In this document: in pieces, positions 55,395 to 64,000 of the stretch
Position numbering within the stretch: the stretch's first letter is position 1
Layout: each line of letters begins with the position of its first letter
Assembly: GCA_030248195.1 (NCBI GenBank)
Contig: JASAND010026422.1
Location: forward strand, 1 to 64,000
Source: Trissonchulus latispiculum
Lineage: Eukaryota > Nematoda > Enoplea > Enoplida > Ironidae
Direction: 5' to 3'
DNA length: 64,000 nucleotides
The notes under the pieces: model-generated
Told to the model about the DNA's origin: nothing
Database searches by the model: none
The model's input: the letters and a program-made list of their open reading frames with translations, nothing else
Made by a program: the position numbers and the translations under genes

Positions 55395-58325
55395 TTAAAG
55401 GTGCGTTCTAGATGTCACTGCTGTGATAGGATCCGGTTTGTAAAATTGAACATTGGCGCCCCCCTTCAATATCCTCTTAACTGTCCGGGGACTGATAATG
55501 GATATGCATGCCCCAGAGTCGGTAATAGCCAAAATTTTGGTCCCCCCGGAGGTGGCGAGTATGGCTGGCATATTGTCTGCTGCCGCCAGTACTTGGTCGG
55601 ATTCGATTCCGGTGGACCCTCCCGGAGTTACTGCATCTGATGTTGGACCTCCCATTTGGGGTTTTTCTGGCTCCTGTAGTGCCGTTGGACTGACAGGTTC
55701 ATCAGTTTCTGTCCCTACTGAAATAGTTTCGGGCCGGTAGCAGCAAGGGGCAGTCGCACCCCCGAGTATGGGAGAAAACTCCGCGGTCCATGAGGGAGGA
55801 GGCTGTCTTTTGTCAAGCATGACTGAGTCGAATTCCGACTGATGTGGACATAAACGTTGCAATAAAGACGCCATTTCTTGCATTTGGTTTGACAGGGCCT
55901 GATAATATTCTTGCATAAAATTAAAAGTATCTCTGTGAATGGCCCGCAAGGTAGTAAAGTTTTGAACCATTTTTGAAAAAACACTCGACAATTGGGACGC
56001 CGTAAAAGCATAATCAAAATCTGGAACATTTGATGAATCGACTGAATCAGGCGGGTAGTGTTTAGGTTCAGAGGGGCCCTCCCCCCCTGGAGAAGCTGCG
56101 CCACCAAGCGGATCAGAAACTATACCAATTTGAAACTGACTCAAAATTTGCTTAGCCTGCTCCGCTGTAACCTCATGTGAAGCCGGAGGTTTCCTCCCAG
56201 TAGAAGGAGGTTCAGCCGGAGCTGAAACCCCCGAATCCGAGGAACGTACAAAATTTTGAGAAAGTTCCGGAACACCTGCATTTTGCATATGTATTGTACG
56301 TTGACATGGGGCCGGAGTTGTACTGGCCGGAGCTGAAATTGCCGTTGGCTGAGAATTTTGCGCGCCAACATATCCACCCGGATTTCCCAAGTTTGATGGG
56401 GGTGGGAGGGCCGGAGCAGGAGCAGAAAATTGAACTGGGGGCGAGTTGGCAGGTGGGAGTCCGTGCTGTGACGAGACAGGAGCCGGAGCATAATTTATGG
56501 GGTGAAATGGTTGCTGGTAGGGAGAAGGTCCTGCATACTGAACAGGGTACGTATTTGACATATAAGTTACGTGATCAACTCTTTCCGGGGAAGGACGGTT
56601 TTTATAACCCGGGGGAGCCTTGGACGGATAGCGGTCCCAACATTTTTCCGGTGGGTGACCGCGTCTTTTACAGTATTTGCACGGGGCAGAAAACTTTTTC
56701 TTGTTTTCTTGGTCCCACTTACTCAAGGCTTCTTGGATATGCAGTTCACACCAGTTTTTCATTTCTCGGAATCCCAGACGAGAAGCTGCGACTTCCAAGT
56801 TTGACTGTGATGGAATGTCGGAATTTTTTGAGGTTGCGGTTTTTTTAGCGGTGCCCCCCTCCTCAACATAATATATTGGCAAGTCACAGGAGAGAGTGTC
56901 TTCCTCCGGGGGGCGTGCCTCCCGTGACTCCAAACGGTCTATGACCCGGCGAACATCTTGCATAGTGGGCTGTTCATCAACAAAAAGAGAAGCCAAAACG
57001 GAAGCAAATTTGTCTTGGACCCCTGCAAAGAGCTGCTGAACACATTCTTGTTCCCGCTCCTCCTGCGTATCCCAAAGGTCGAGGGCCATTGCCTGCAATT
57101 CGGAAATATAATGACGTACTGATTCGTTGGGGAGCTGCTTCCGGTGTGCAAATGCCGAAAGCCGCTCCCGGAACGAACGCTGTGGTTTTGGAAACTGTAA
57201 TTTTAATAGTTCCAAAAAGTCTTCGTAAGACTCGACGACCTTTGGTCCGCACTTGGCTGCAAACATTTGGGCTTTCCCGGACAATTTATTCCATAACAGG
57301 CGCCCCCACTGATTCTCCGGAATAGAGTGAACGACTACAGCGGACTTAAACTGGGGTAGCCAATCCTCGAAATATACGTATTTTGGGTCATAACGGGGCA
57401 CATCCCTCAAAACTTCTAGATAATAACGAAATAAACCCATGTCAAATTTTAAAACAGAATTTTTGGCTGATTGAACGGGGACTAGGAGGTATTGCCCCCC
57501 ACCAATTTTCTGCTCCAAATTCGAAACCCCCCCGTCAACCAAAATAGCCGAATTTTGACTATGGGCTGAATTATATACAGACCCATTTTCTGAACGTATA
57601 ACATTTTCCCCAAAATTTTGTTGAGCATTTGAGCCTATGGCAGGGGAAGGGGTTCCGTTTCTGACCTGCCGGGAGAGTGTCCCGACAACGCCGGAGGAGA
57701 CCCGAAGCGACCGGAAAGAACTAGTATTTTGAGGGGGTTGAGCCCCCCCGCCCACTTGAACAGACTGATCGGGGTACTGATTTTGAGGTGTAGAATAAAT
57801 TAGAAGTTGTTGGGAAATGGGGGGTCTCTCTCCAGCTTTCCCGGACAACGGCCCAGACACACTGTTAGAGGCAGCCCCATTTCCCAAAATATTTGGGGGT
57901 GGATGTAAATTTTGAAGTTGTTGGGGAAAAGGGGGTCCCTCTCCAGCTTGCCCGGACAACGGCCCAGACACACTGTTAAAGGCAGCCCCATTTCCCAAAA
58001 CATTTGGGGGTGGATGTAAATTTTGAAGTTGTTGGGGAAAAGGGGGTCCCTCTCCAGCTTGCCCGGACAACGGCCCAGACACACTGTTAAAGGCAGCCCC
58101 ATTTCCCAAAATAGCAGAAAGGACACTTTGAGTGCTCTGAGCAACATCAAAACAGGGAGAAATAAAGTTATCAAAAATTTTCTTGGAATTTTCTGAATTG
58201 GAATAATCCAAATTTGTGGGGATGCAATGCAATACCTGACTGGGCAAATGCAATACCTGACTGGGCTTGGGAACCCGATTTTGGGGGAGGGGTGATCCCA
58301 AGTTTTGGGGGAGGGGTGGTCCCAA
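55395..58325 (-). CDS. Gag-protease protein of the second Ty3 element, long intact frame
   Basis: A 976-codon open frame. The N-terminal ~190 residues are Pro/Gln/Gly-rich with three 37-aa tandem units (LGNGAAFNSVSGPLSG...). Next is the capsid region with FEDWLPQFKSA, WGRLLWNKLSG, VRHYISELQ and CVQQLFAGVQ. A zinc knuckle C-x2-C-x4-H-x4-C lies near 56,680-56,640, followed by a Pro-rich linker and a helical part like 29,024-29,395 of the giant element. The frame ends in a protease start with D-S-G-A (D at 55,520-55,518). The true start is uncertain: a possible upstream N-terminus (near 58,590) is in another frame. Gag would assemble particles and package RNA. An intact frame in a pol-less element suggests selection or youth. 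Confidence 0.85.
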   Translation of the reverse strand: MGPPLPQNLGSPLPQNRVPKPSQVLHLPSQVLHCIPTNLDYSNSENSKKIFDNFISPCFDVAQSTQSVLSAILGNGAAFNSVSGPLSGQAGEGPPFPQQLQNLHPPPNVLGNGAAFNSVSGPLSGQAGEGPPFPQQLQNLHPPPNILGNGAASNSVSGPLSGKAGERPPISQQLLIYSTPQNQYPDQSVQVGGGAQPPQNTSSFRSLRVSSGVVGTLSRQVRNGTPSPAIGSNAQQNFGENVIRSENGSVYNSAHSQNSAILVDGGVSNLEQKIGGGQYLLVPVQSAKNSVLKFDMGLFRYYLEVLRDVPRYDPKYVYFEDWLPQFKSAVVVHSIPENQWGRLLWNKLSGKAQMFAAKCGPKVVESYEDFLELLKLQFPKPQRSFRERLSAFAHRKQLPNESVRHYISELQAMALDLWDTQEEREQECVQQLFAGVQDKFASVLASLFVDEQPTMQDVRRVIDRLESREARPPEEDTLSCDLPIYYVEEGGTAKKTATSKNSDIPSQSNLEVAASRLGFREMKNWCELHIQEALSKWDQENKKKFSAPCKYCKRRGHPPEKCWDRYPSKAPPGYKNRPSPERVDHVTYMSNTYPVQYAGPSPYQQPFHPINYAPAPVSSQHGLPPANSPPVQFSAPAPALPPPSNLGNPGGYVGAQNSQPTAISAPASTTPAPCQRTIHMQNAGVPELSQNFVRSSDSGVSAPAEPPSTGRKPPASHEVTAEQAKQILSQFQIGIVSDPLGGAASPGGEGPSEPKHYPPDSVDSSNVPDFDYAFTASQLSSVFSKMVQNFTTLRAIHRDTFNFMQEYYQALSNQMQEMASLLQRLCPHQSEFDSVMLDKRQPPPSWTAEFSPILGGATAPCCYRPETISVGTETDEPVSPTALQEPEKPQMGGPTSDAVTPGGSTGIESDQVLAAADNMPAILATSGGTKILAITDSGACISIISPRTVKRILKGGANVQFYKPDPITAVTSRTHL
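57833..58112 (-). repeat. 111-bp tandem repeats inside Gag N-terminus
   Basis: The block CCCCATTTCCCAAAAT recurs at 57,875, 57,986 and 58,097, exactly 111 bases apart, keeping the reading frame. The first two spacers are nearly identical. Confidence 0.9.
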
Positions 58326-58435
58326 ATTTTGGGGGAGGGGAGGTCCCGAATTATTTTGGGAGAGGGGAGGTCCTGAATTATTTTGGGAAAGGGGAGGTCC
58401 TGAATTATTTTGGGGGGAATAATTCCCCCCGATCT
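58265..58435. repeat. ~26-30-bp G-rich tandem repeat at the Gag start
   Basis: Five to six copies of TTTTGGGGGAGGGGWGGTCC with AATTA spacers. On the minus strand they encode P-K-I-I-Q-D-L-P-like units in one frame and P-L-P-Q-N units in the other. Confidence 0.8.
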
Positions 58436-58604
58436 CCGACCCCCCGGTAAAAATGTTTCCAATTTCGGTTCAAAAAATTATCAAAAAAGTCTGGTGCCTG
58501 ATTTTGAGACAATTCTGAAAATAACTGAACAGTTTTATTTTAAAAACGTTTTAAAGTCCGGGCAAACGGACGAGAAAAGTCGGACATACTACTCACCTGT
58601 GAAA

Positions 58605-58614
58605 ACGGTCGCCA
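58605..58614 (-). promoter_or_regulatory. Primer-binding site of the second Ty3 element
   Basis: On the minus strand TGGCGACCGT two bases inside the 5' LTR, identical to the site in the giant element. Confidence 0.8.
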
Positions 58615-58616
58615 GT

Positions 58617-59123
58617 TGTAAAGATAAGACTGAATTGTCTCGAAATAAATTTAAAGATTGAAGGTTCTGTGAGTGTGTGTAAGTCCGACTTAGATCATCC
58701 GCTTAACCTGACCAATTGCTTCAAAAATTGGAGAAAACTATTAACAGACACGAATTTATTCTTTGGAACAAATCAAAAACAGACAATAGACAAAATAGCT
58801 TTTCAAAATAAAATACAGGCACCAGCCTTTACATCAAGAACACAACAAAAAATTATGCAAACCTCTACTCTGGACAATGACAGCATAAAGCATTAGGAAA
58901 ATGGGGAATTGGGAAATTTGGCGGCAAAGTAATGCTCCCCCAACGCATGCCCAAGACTACCGCCCGCAACAATCACCTGACTCTAACTGAACTGAAACTT
59001 TTGCCTTCGCTCCTTTTATACTTAGCAATTAGCTAGTCAAGCCAGTGACTTTACACAAAACCTTGCATTGAGCGTTTGCGTGAATTTTCTTAATTTGCAT
59101 ACAAATCAACTAGAATTTCCACA
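58617..59123 (-). repeat. 5' LTR of the second Ty3 element
   Basis: 507 bp with minus-strand TATAAAAGG at 59,020-59,012. Near-identical to the other LTR. Confidence 0.93.
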
Positions 59124-59239
59124 CCAGTCCCCGCAGCGTCGTAGATCAGCTCATCTGATGCAAAACATAATAAAGAACAATTATGCCAAATTTCAAAGCT
59201 ATTGATTAAGTTTTTAGTTCACAGTATCTGTTCAAAGTC

Positions 59240-59345
59240 CACCCCGGTAGTGGTACTACCACCTTAAGACGCTCCTAAGTATTCTCCTAAGTCTGCTCCT
59301 AAGCGCTCTTAGGAGCGGACTTAGGAGAATCTTTTGAAACGCCTC
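59240..59345. repeat. TTAGGAG repeat fragment
   Basis: CTCCTAAG/CTTAGGAG units between GTAGTGGTACTACCACC (shared inverted with 49,310) and TTTTGAAACGCCTCCCTG (inverse of the start at 44,791). Confidence 0.7.
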
Positions 59346-59623
59346 CCTGTATTGCTTTATTGTAATTTATATCGACGTCCCTTGTTCTGGAAGTTCACAT
59401 TTTTCGTCCTCATGCTTTTTGTGTTTCAAATTTTGTGAAGTAAATCTACAAAATTCAACGAATTTTTTATAATTTTGTTTTCTAATCCCAAACAATAATT
59501 GAAGAAAGATGGACGCTTTCCTTCGCATGTGAACGATTCGAATGAAAACTTGAACAAGCCTACACATTTTGATGATTAACCTTAGTTAAGAAAAACTTAG
59601 AGCTCGCAGAGAATCGGAATCGG

Positions 59624-61001
59624 TCGAGCAGTTTTTGAGAAATCTGTGTTCAAAATAAAATAATCGCACTTTTGCCAAAATGGTTTTCTGCCAAATCTGT
59701 AGCTTAAAACAATAAAGTCCGGCTAACAGGCATTCATTAAATGGGCATTTGGACGCTGTATCGATTGAGTATAAGTAAGCCAACTTTGTCCTTAACATGT
59801 GGCAGTAATTTTGAAACAACCGCTTTCCTCAAAAATAGCCATTTTTGACCCTCAAAACAGTTTTTGCTTATACTGACTTAACCACTGGAGATAGCCCAAA
59901 GGTTGTAAAAGCAAAAATGTTCATTTTTGTGTCCTCTTTCCAGCCATAACAACCAATCCGGTGCCTGGACTATCTACTGGAAGCCTATGGCTAAAAATCA
60001 AAACTCTTATCGTTTGGCCTAAAAATTTGGGGCTGGTTCCAGAATGTTAAAGAGCATGGGACTAGTTTATTTCGCAAGTTTTAGCTATTTACATGAAGGA
60101 TTAAAACCGTATGGAGTAAAAAATACCCGAAAGCAAAACCAGCACCTTAAAGCAACAGCAGCAGGTAATAGGAACTGATAAAATATGCAATTAGACTGTG
60201 TACCGATTGAGTATAGATGGCCCAAAATTGTGCAAAATTGAAGATTTGGCAGTAAGTTTGAAAAAAACTGATTTCATCGAAAATGGCCATTTTTTGACTC
60301 TCAAGATTAACTCAAAGGATGTAAAAGCAAAATAGTTCATTTCGGTGCCCTCTTTCCACCATAGCAACCAATTTGGTGTCTCGACTTCCTTCTGAAAGTT
60401 TCTGAATGGCAAAAACAAAAACTTTCTTTCTTATCGCCTAAAAATACGGTCCCAAAGTCTTAGAGAACACGAAATTATGTTATTTCGTAAGTTTTAGCTA
60501 ATTACATAAAAGATTCAAAATAGAGTGTCAAAAATACTCGATAATAATAATATTTTACTGAAAAAGTTGTTAAATGGCATAGAAACAAATTAAAGTTCTT
60601 GTTAATATTTAAGTTAACTCATAGTTTGGTCAATTTTTGAAAAAGTATTTACAACCTCCGATAAAAGAAAATTTTCAGGAAATATATATAGCTACAGCAA
60701 ACCTGCAACATCAATCATATAGGTTTCATTAGTGTAAAGTACGTGACTCTATGCTGCTGCATGATTGGGCGAAGCTGCCAGCCAATCAGAGAAGCTTTTG
60801 ATTTTTGATTTTTGTTTTTAAGAAATGGCATGTACAAATGCACAAACCTTTGATATTTGATATTTCAAGCTATTTATTCTCTGAGTGATTGCATAAATTT
60901 TTGATTTTTGTTTTTAAATATTTTCTTCATCTAGTAAAACTTGTCAAATTCTTGATTTTTGATATTTATAACAAATTTTTGCTAGATATGGGTCGACGTC
61001 C
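59624..61001 (-). repeat. Dispersed repeat copy B (inverted partner of 13,973-14,566)
   Basis: Same repeat as copy A in opposite orientation but with about 800 bp more in the middle (about 59,850-60,640). The extra part includes a diverged direct duplication: 59,748-60,125 and 60,198-60,535 share ATTGAGTATA, GCAGTAA, GTAAAAGCAAAA, TTCATTT and CGCAAGTTTTAGCTATTTACAT-like segments. No protein is seen. Confidence 0.75.
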
Positions 61002-61009
61002 CCTGACAG

Positions 61010-61431
61010 TAGAGATGAGCTTTTCGGCCCGTTGGCCCGGCCCGACATCCATTTGTTAACGGGCCGGGCCGGGCCGGGCCGAGAAAATTTTTTAACTGCG
61101 GGCCGGCGCGGGCCGAAACGGGCCGGATCGACTATAGAAAATGTTCTAAAATCGCTAAAATTAGCTACAATCTACTTCTTCTGGCTATTTTACAGCAAAA
61201 TTTAACATTTTGTAGCATATTTTAGCGTTTCCATATTGCATCGGAGCCTTTGCAATAATATTGTTAGAAAAATTTTGGAATTTTTCTTTTTGCGGGCCGG
61301 GCCGGGTAGAATTTTGGAGCAGGCTGGGCCGGGCCGGGCCGAAAAATTTTGACAGCGGGCCGGGCCGAGCAAGATTTTGGAGCGGGCCGGGCCGGGCCGG
61401 GCCGAAAAAATCCGGCCCGTGCTCATCTCTA
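61010..61431. mobile_element. hAT-type MITE (422 bp) with 8-bp target duplication
   Basis: Ends TAGAGATGAGC...GCTCATCTCTA, flanked by CCTGACAG (61,002-61,009 and 61,432-61,439). Subterminal arrays of GGGCCGGGCC surround an AT-rich centre. The homologous site in repeat copy A (13,967-13,976) has no insertion. Confidence 0.9.
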
Positions 61432-61567
61432 CCTGACAGTTCTCGCTTTGCAGGAAGCTAGGCAAGGTCACAATTTATTAAAATTAAAAACGCAAATTTA
61501 TCTGACGGGAAGTGAATGAATGAACAAATGTAGTAAAGACGAACCGATTGTTAAGCATATATATATG

Positions 61568-61711
61568 CCCCCTTTTCTCATATATTTTATTTTTGGTGTT
61601 GTATACGGAAAGACCTCTCTTTGTCTGTACGTATATATATACGTATATATATAAATATATATATATTATATATATATAATTATATTTTATATATATATAA
61701 GTATATTTTAT

Positions 61712-61761
<50 letters not shown>

Positions 61762-61824
61762 GTACAGACAAAGAGAGGTCTTTCCGTATACAACACCAAA
61801 AATAAAATATATGAGAAAAGGGGG
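61568..61824. repeat. Palindromic hairpin element with AT-rich loop
   Basis: CCCCCTTTTCTCATATAT...CGTATATATA returns inverted (61,758-61,824), giving ~70-bp arms around ~110 bp of TA-rich sequence. Probably a MITE; a clear target duplication is not seen. Confidence 0.8.
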
Positions 61825-61831
61825 TCTAATA

Positions 61832-62168
61832 TAACTAATATATATACTTAAATAATACCGAAAATAAAATGCAAGACAGGGTGTAAAAGGGGTCTGGGGG
61901 CGAAGCCCCCCAGAAACGGTAAATATGTGAAAACAAATTAATGCACATTGGAAAAAGTTCCCACTATTTGGCAAAACTTGTCCAAAATTTCTGTGTAACG
62001 TTACACAGTCGCCAAAATTTTTTGCTATTTTCCAAAAAAAAGTGTGTAATTACGCGCGTTTTTGAGCAAAAGAAAAACACTGTGCGTACGTATAAAATAT
62101 ACATGTAAATGTAAAGGTAGAGGCTTTAAAAATTTGTTGAGGTTTTGTCTCCAAACGTGCTCTTTCTT
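61832..62168. other. Non-coding stretch
   Basis: No gene seen. It includes a GGGGGCGAAGCCCCC hairpin near 61,896. Confidence 0.5.
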
Positions 62169-62249
62169 CAAGTGCTTGTAGCTCAGTTGACAGAGCACCT
62201 CGGGCGAATCGCTCGAGGGGTCCCGGGTTCAAATCCTGGCAGACAATTT
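62169..62249 (+). repeat. tRNA-like sequence, probably SINE head or tRNA pseudogene
   Basis: A TAGCTCAGTTGACAGAGC D-arm with A box and a GGGTTCAAATCC T-loop with B box are clear, as expected for RNA polymerase III promoters. The anticodon arm is wrong: CCTCG and CGAGG are separated by 11 bases, which themselves can pair into a longer stem with a 3-base loop. The acceptor arm pairs only partly. It is therefore not a standard tRNA. A tRNA-derived SINE or pseudogene is likeliest; no anticodon is assigned. Confidence 0.55.
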
Positions 62250-63039
62250 TGAGCACGCATGGAGTCTGAAAATTTGCCTCTTGAAAAGGCCTTTATAAGC
62301 TTCTACATTCATGTATAATTAGTCTTATAAAGTCATTGAGTCGCAACAGTAACGTAAACGTAAAAAATTGCAATATTTTTTCAAAGCGTATGCCCACTCC
62401 CCATTTTTGGTGAGCAACCTTGAGCCCCCGTACCACTCCCCCCCTTAAATTTTGTCCTAAAAATAAGCCAGCGTATGTAGATTGTCCAGATTTAAAAAAC
62501 CGTTACGTACAGTGTGCTACTCACCACCTTAAGCGAAAACAGGCCACTTTCTCACTTAGGGCTTGTAATAAACCGTTTCTGTTACAATTTTTCTTTAGGA
62601 TTTTGTATTTTTGGTTTTGCTGGTGCTTGTAAATATATAATATGTATATATATATATAGTATGTTTGTTTTGTGTTTTAGGATGGTGTGGTCTATGTATA
62701 TATATATAGTATCTATACTTGTGGATTTGTATCTTCAGAGAGTACGACTGTATCTAGCAATATGCAGTGTTATTTTCTGAAACTGCAGGAATGCAGCAAG
62801 TTGTGCTGTAATGTAAAATAATGCAGTTTAGAAAATTTCTTTTGCATGAGCTATGACATATATATATACCTAATCTTACTGAATCTTACTGGGCAATCTG
62901 GAAACACTGAGGTGGTCACATCCTGGCGATATTGGGTATGTAATGTTATGTTAACAACGTATATAACGTGAGTATACAATTTTATTTAGTGAGTAATTAT
63001 ATAATTACACTAAGATTATTTCAATTTTGTATAAAGTAT
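62250..63039. other. Non-coding stretch
   Basis: AT-rich with TATATA tracts near 62,640 and 62,700; no gene recognised. Confidence 0.5.
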
Positions 63040-63057
63040 ACATACATTAACATAGGG

Positions 63058-63475
63058 TCGGGTCCTGGGGGGGGCTTGTCCCCAAAAAATTTTGAGGGGG
63101 CTTGTACCTTGAACAAAAATTTTCAGGGGGGCTTGTACCTCAAGAATAAATTTGTAAAATTTTTCAAAAAATTAACGCTAATTTTATTAAAATTTGCAAT
63201 TTTTTGTTAAAATTTCCAAAAAATCTTCAATTTGTGGAAAAAATTTCAAAATTTTGCCCGATTTTTCCGAAAAATTAAACATTTCAGCTAAAAAATTCCG
63301 GCGAAGCCGGAAATTTTTTAATTTTACTGTAAAAACTAATTTTTTACGGCTATTTTTGGTTACCCCTTGGCCATTTTTTCGTTACCCCTTGTCCCCGACG
63401 GCGATAGGGCTTGTACCTTGTCCGGGTTGGGGGGGGGGCTTGGACCCCCCCCAGACCCCCCCGCGTTGACCTATG
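63058..63475. repeat. Degenerate repeat with GGGGGCTTGTACC units
   Basis: Units of GGGGGGCTTGTACCT with AAAATTTT spacers recur at about 63,073, 63,098, 63,127 and, less exactly, 63,408 and 63,440. A hairpin ATTCCGGCGAAGCCGGAA lies at 63,296-63,313. It resembles the G-run repeats of 6-7.4 kb. Confidence 0.6.
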
Positions 63476-63657
63476 AAAGTATATATACACATGATCTAAA
63501 TGTCAGAGCATTCGAAACTAAGGAAACGGACATCTGTGCCGAACAGTTATATACATACATATTTATATAATTATTCTGACTGACGCATACATACGATACC
63601 ATGCATGCATACATACTAAACTTGATAGCTGTAAAAACTGACTTTTGAAGCAACAGT

Positions 63658-63685
63658 ACCCCGGGGTGTACCCTCACCCCGGGGT
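63658..63685. repeat. Short palindrome
   Basis: ACCCCGGGGT occurs twice separated by GTACCCTC. No function inferred. Confidence 0.7.
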
Positions 63686-64000
63686 CAATGGAACCATTTT
63701 TGGGTAGCATAGCAGGGGTGTATCCCGGAAGTTTTCAAAATGAGGGAATTCTGGCAAGCAATCATATCTCTGATAAACCAGAAATGGGGTGAGAAATGTA
63801 TATGGTCTGAGATCTGAGTCTGTTTAAGTATAAATTAACCGCGAAAGCTCCATTATTGTCTTGCAAACAATGAAGTTTTGACGTCGAATCAAAGGTATAT
63901 ATGGTGATGCTTGTAGTTGTATATGTATATATACTCGAGTGTTATAGATGGTAACATAGTCACATGATCCTCCAGCCAGATCCTTAACGAAATGTCCCTG
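63686..64000. other. Non-coding stretch to the window end
   Basis: AT-rich sequence; no gene or RNA recognised. Confidence 0.5.

Larger units (their letters stand above)
50138..59123 (-). mobile_element. Non-autonomous Ty3/gypsy element with gag-protease only
   Basis: LTRs at 50,138-50,638 and 58,617-59,123 (ends TG...CA in plus reading) flank 8 kb, with the 4-bp target CCAG duplicated at 50,134-50,137 and 59,124-59,127. On the minus strand a TGGCGACCGT primer-binding site starts two bases inside the 5' LTR (58,614-58,605). The polypurine tract AAAAGAGGGGGT abuts the 3' LTR (complement at 50,643-50,654). Gag and a partial protease are present but reverse transcriptase, RNase H and integrase are missing. 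The protease region runs directly into ~4.4 kb of non-coding DNA. The Gag is clearly related to that of the giant element, which may supply the missing enzymes. Confidence 0.92.

Noticed and set aside
61261..61461. GC-rich frames inside the hAT MITE
   Set aside because: Simple GGGCCGGGCC repeats; no transposase domain.
61484..61974. Tyr/Ile-rich minus-strand frames
   Set aside because: Translation of TATA repeats in the hairpin element.
62169..62249. Functional tRNA gene
   Set aside because: Anticodon arm has an 11-base gap and the acceptor arm pairs poorly.

Overview
The window looks like nuclear DNA of an invertebrate animal, AT-rich and packed with transposable elements. No clear host protein gene is visible. 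The evidence is a CR1/Jockey-type LINE, several hAT-type MITEs with 8-bp target duplications, a Polinton-like element and two Ty3/gypsy elements. I cannot name the species. Many reading frames are broken by single-base indels, often in short G or C runs. This may be decay, or indel error in a long-read assembly.

Layout. 1-8.1 kb: fold-back elements and MITEs, a large palindrome inside a tandem array, a 343-bp hAT MITE, and G/C-run-rich repeats. 8.1-13 kb: an inverted LINE 3' fragment, then a nearly full-length but decayed LINE (PHD-finger ORF1, then endonuclease and reverse transcriptase) whose ORF1 is split by a repeat. 13-15.1 kb: non-coding DNA with one copy of a repeat that recurs inverted at 59.6-61.0 kb.

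15,171-44,165: a Polinton/Maverick-like element. Its terminal inverted repeats begin AGTAGTATT and it is flanked by the 6-bp target duplication GGTGCC. It carries a protein with 96-bp tandem repeats, a PC4-like ssDNA-binding protein with a glycine-rich tail, a protein-primed-type family B DNA polymerase behind a zinc-finger leader, an unknown 175-aa protein and a dUTPase. The polymerase gene has an elaborate promoter with a perfect heat-shock element. I see no integrase, packaging ATPase, protease or capsid gene.

The dUTPase is split by a giant Ty3/gypsy element (25,431-43,140, 17.7 kb). Its two 556-bp LTRs are almost identical and it is flanked by CTGT. Besides gag and pol it carries about 5 kb of extra coding sequence between integrase and the 3' LTR. 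I read this as a DEDDy-type 3'-5' exonuclease domain and a NADAR (YbiA-like) domain. This is the most unusual content of the window: a retrotransposon with its own exonuclease and a NAD/ADP-ribose-linked enzyme, possibly for proofreading and for countering host defence.

44.2-50 kb: hAT elements, TTAGGAG palindromes and microsatellites. 50,138-59,123 (minus strand): a second Ty3 element of a related family with a long intact gag-protease frame but no reverse transcriptase or integrase, apparently a non-autonomous partner. 59-64 kb: repeat copies, another hAT MITE, hairpins, and a tRNA-like sequence that is probably a SINE or pseudogene.

Inferred order of events: a hAT end was already at the target site, the Polinton-like element inserted beside it, and the giant Ty3 element then inserted into the dUTPase recently.
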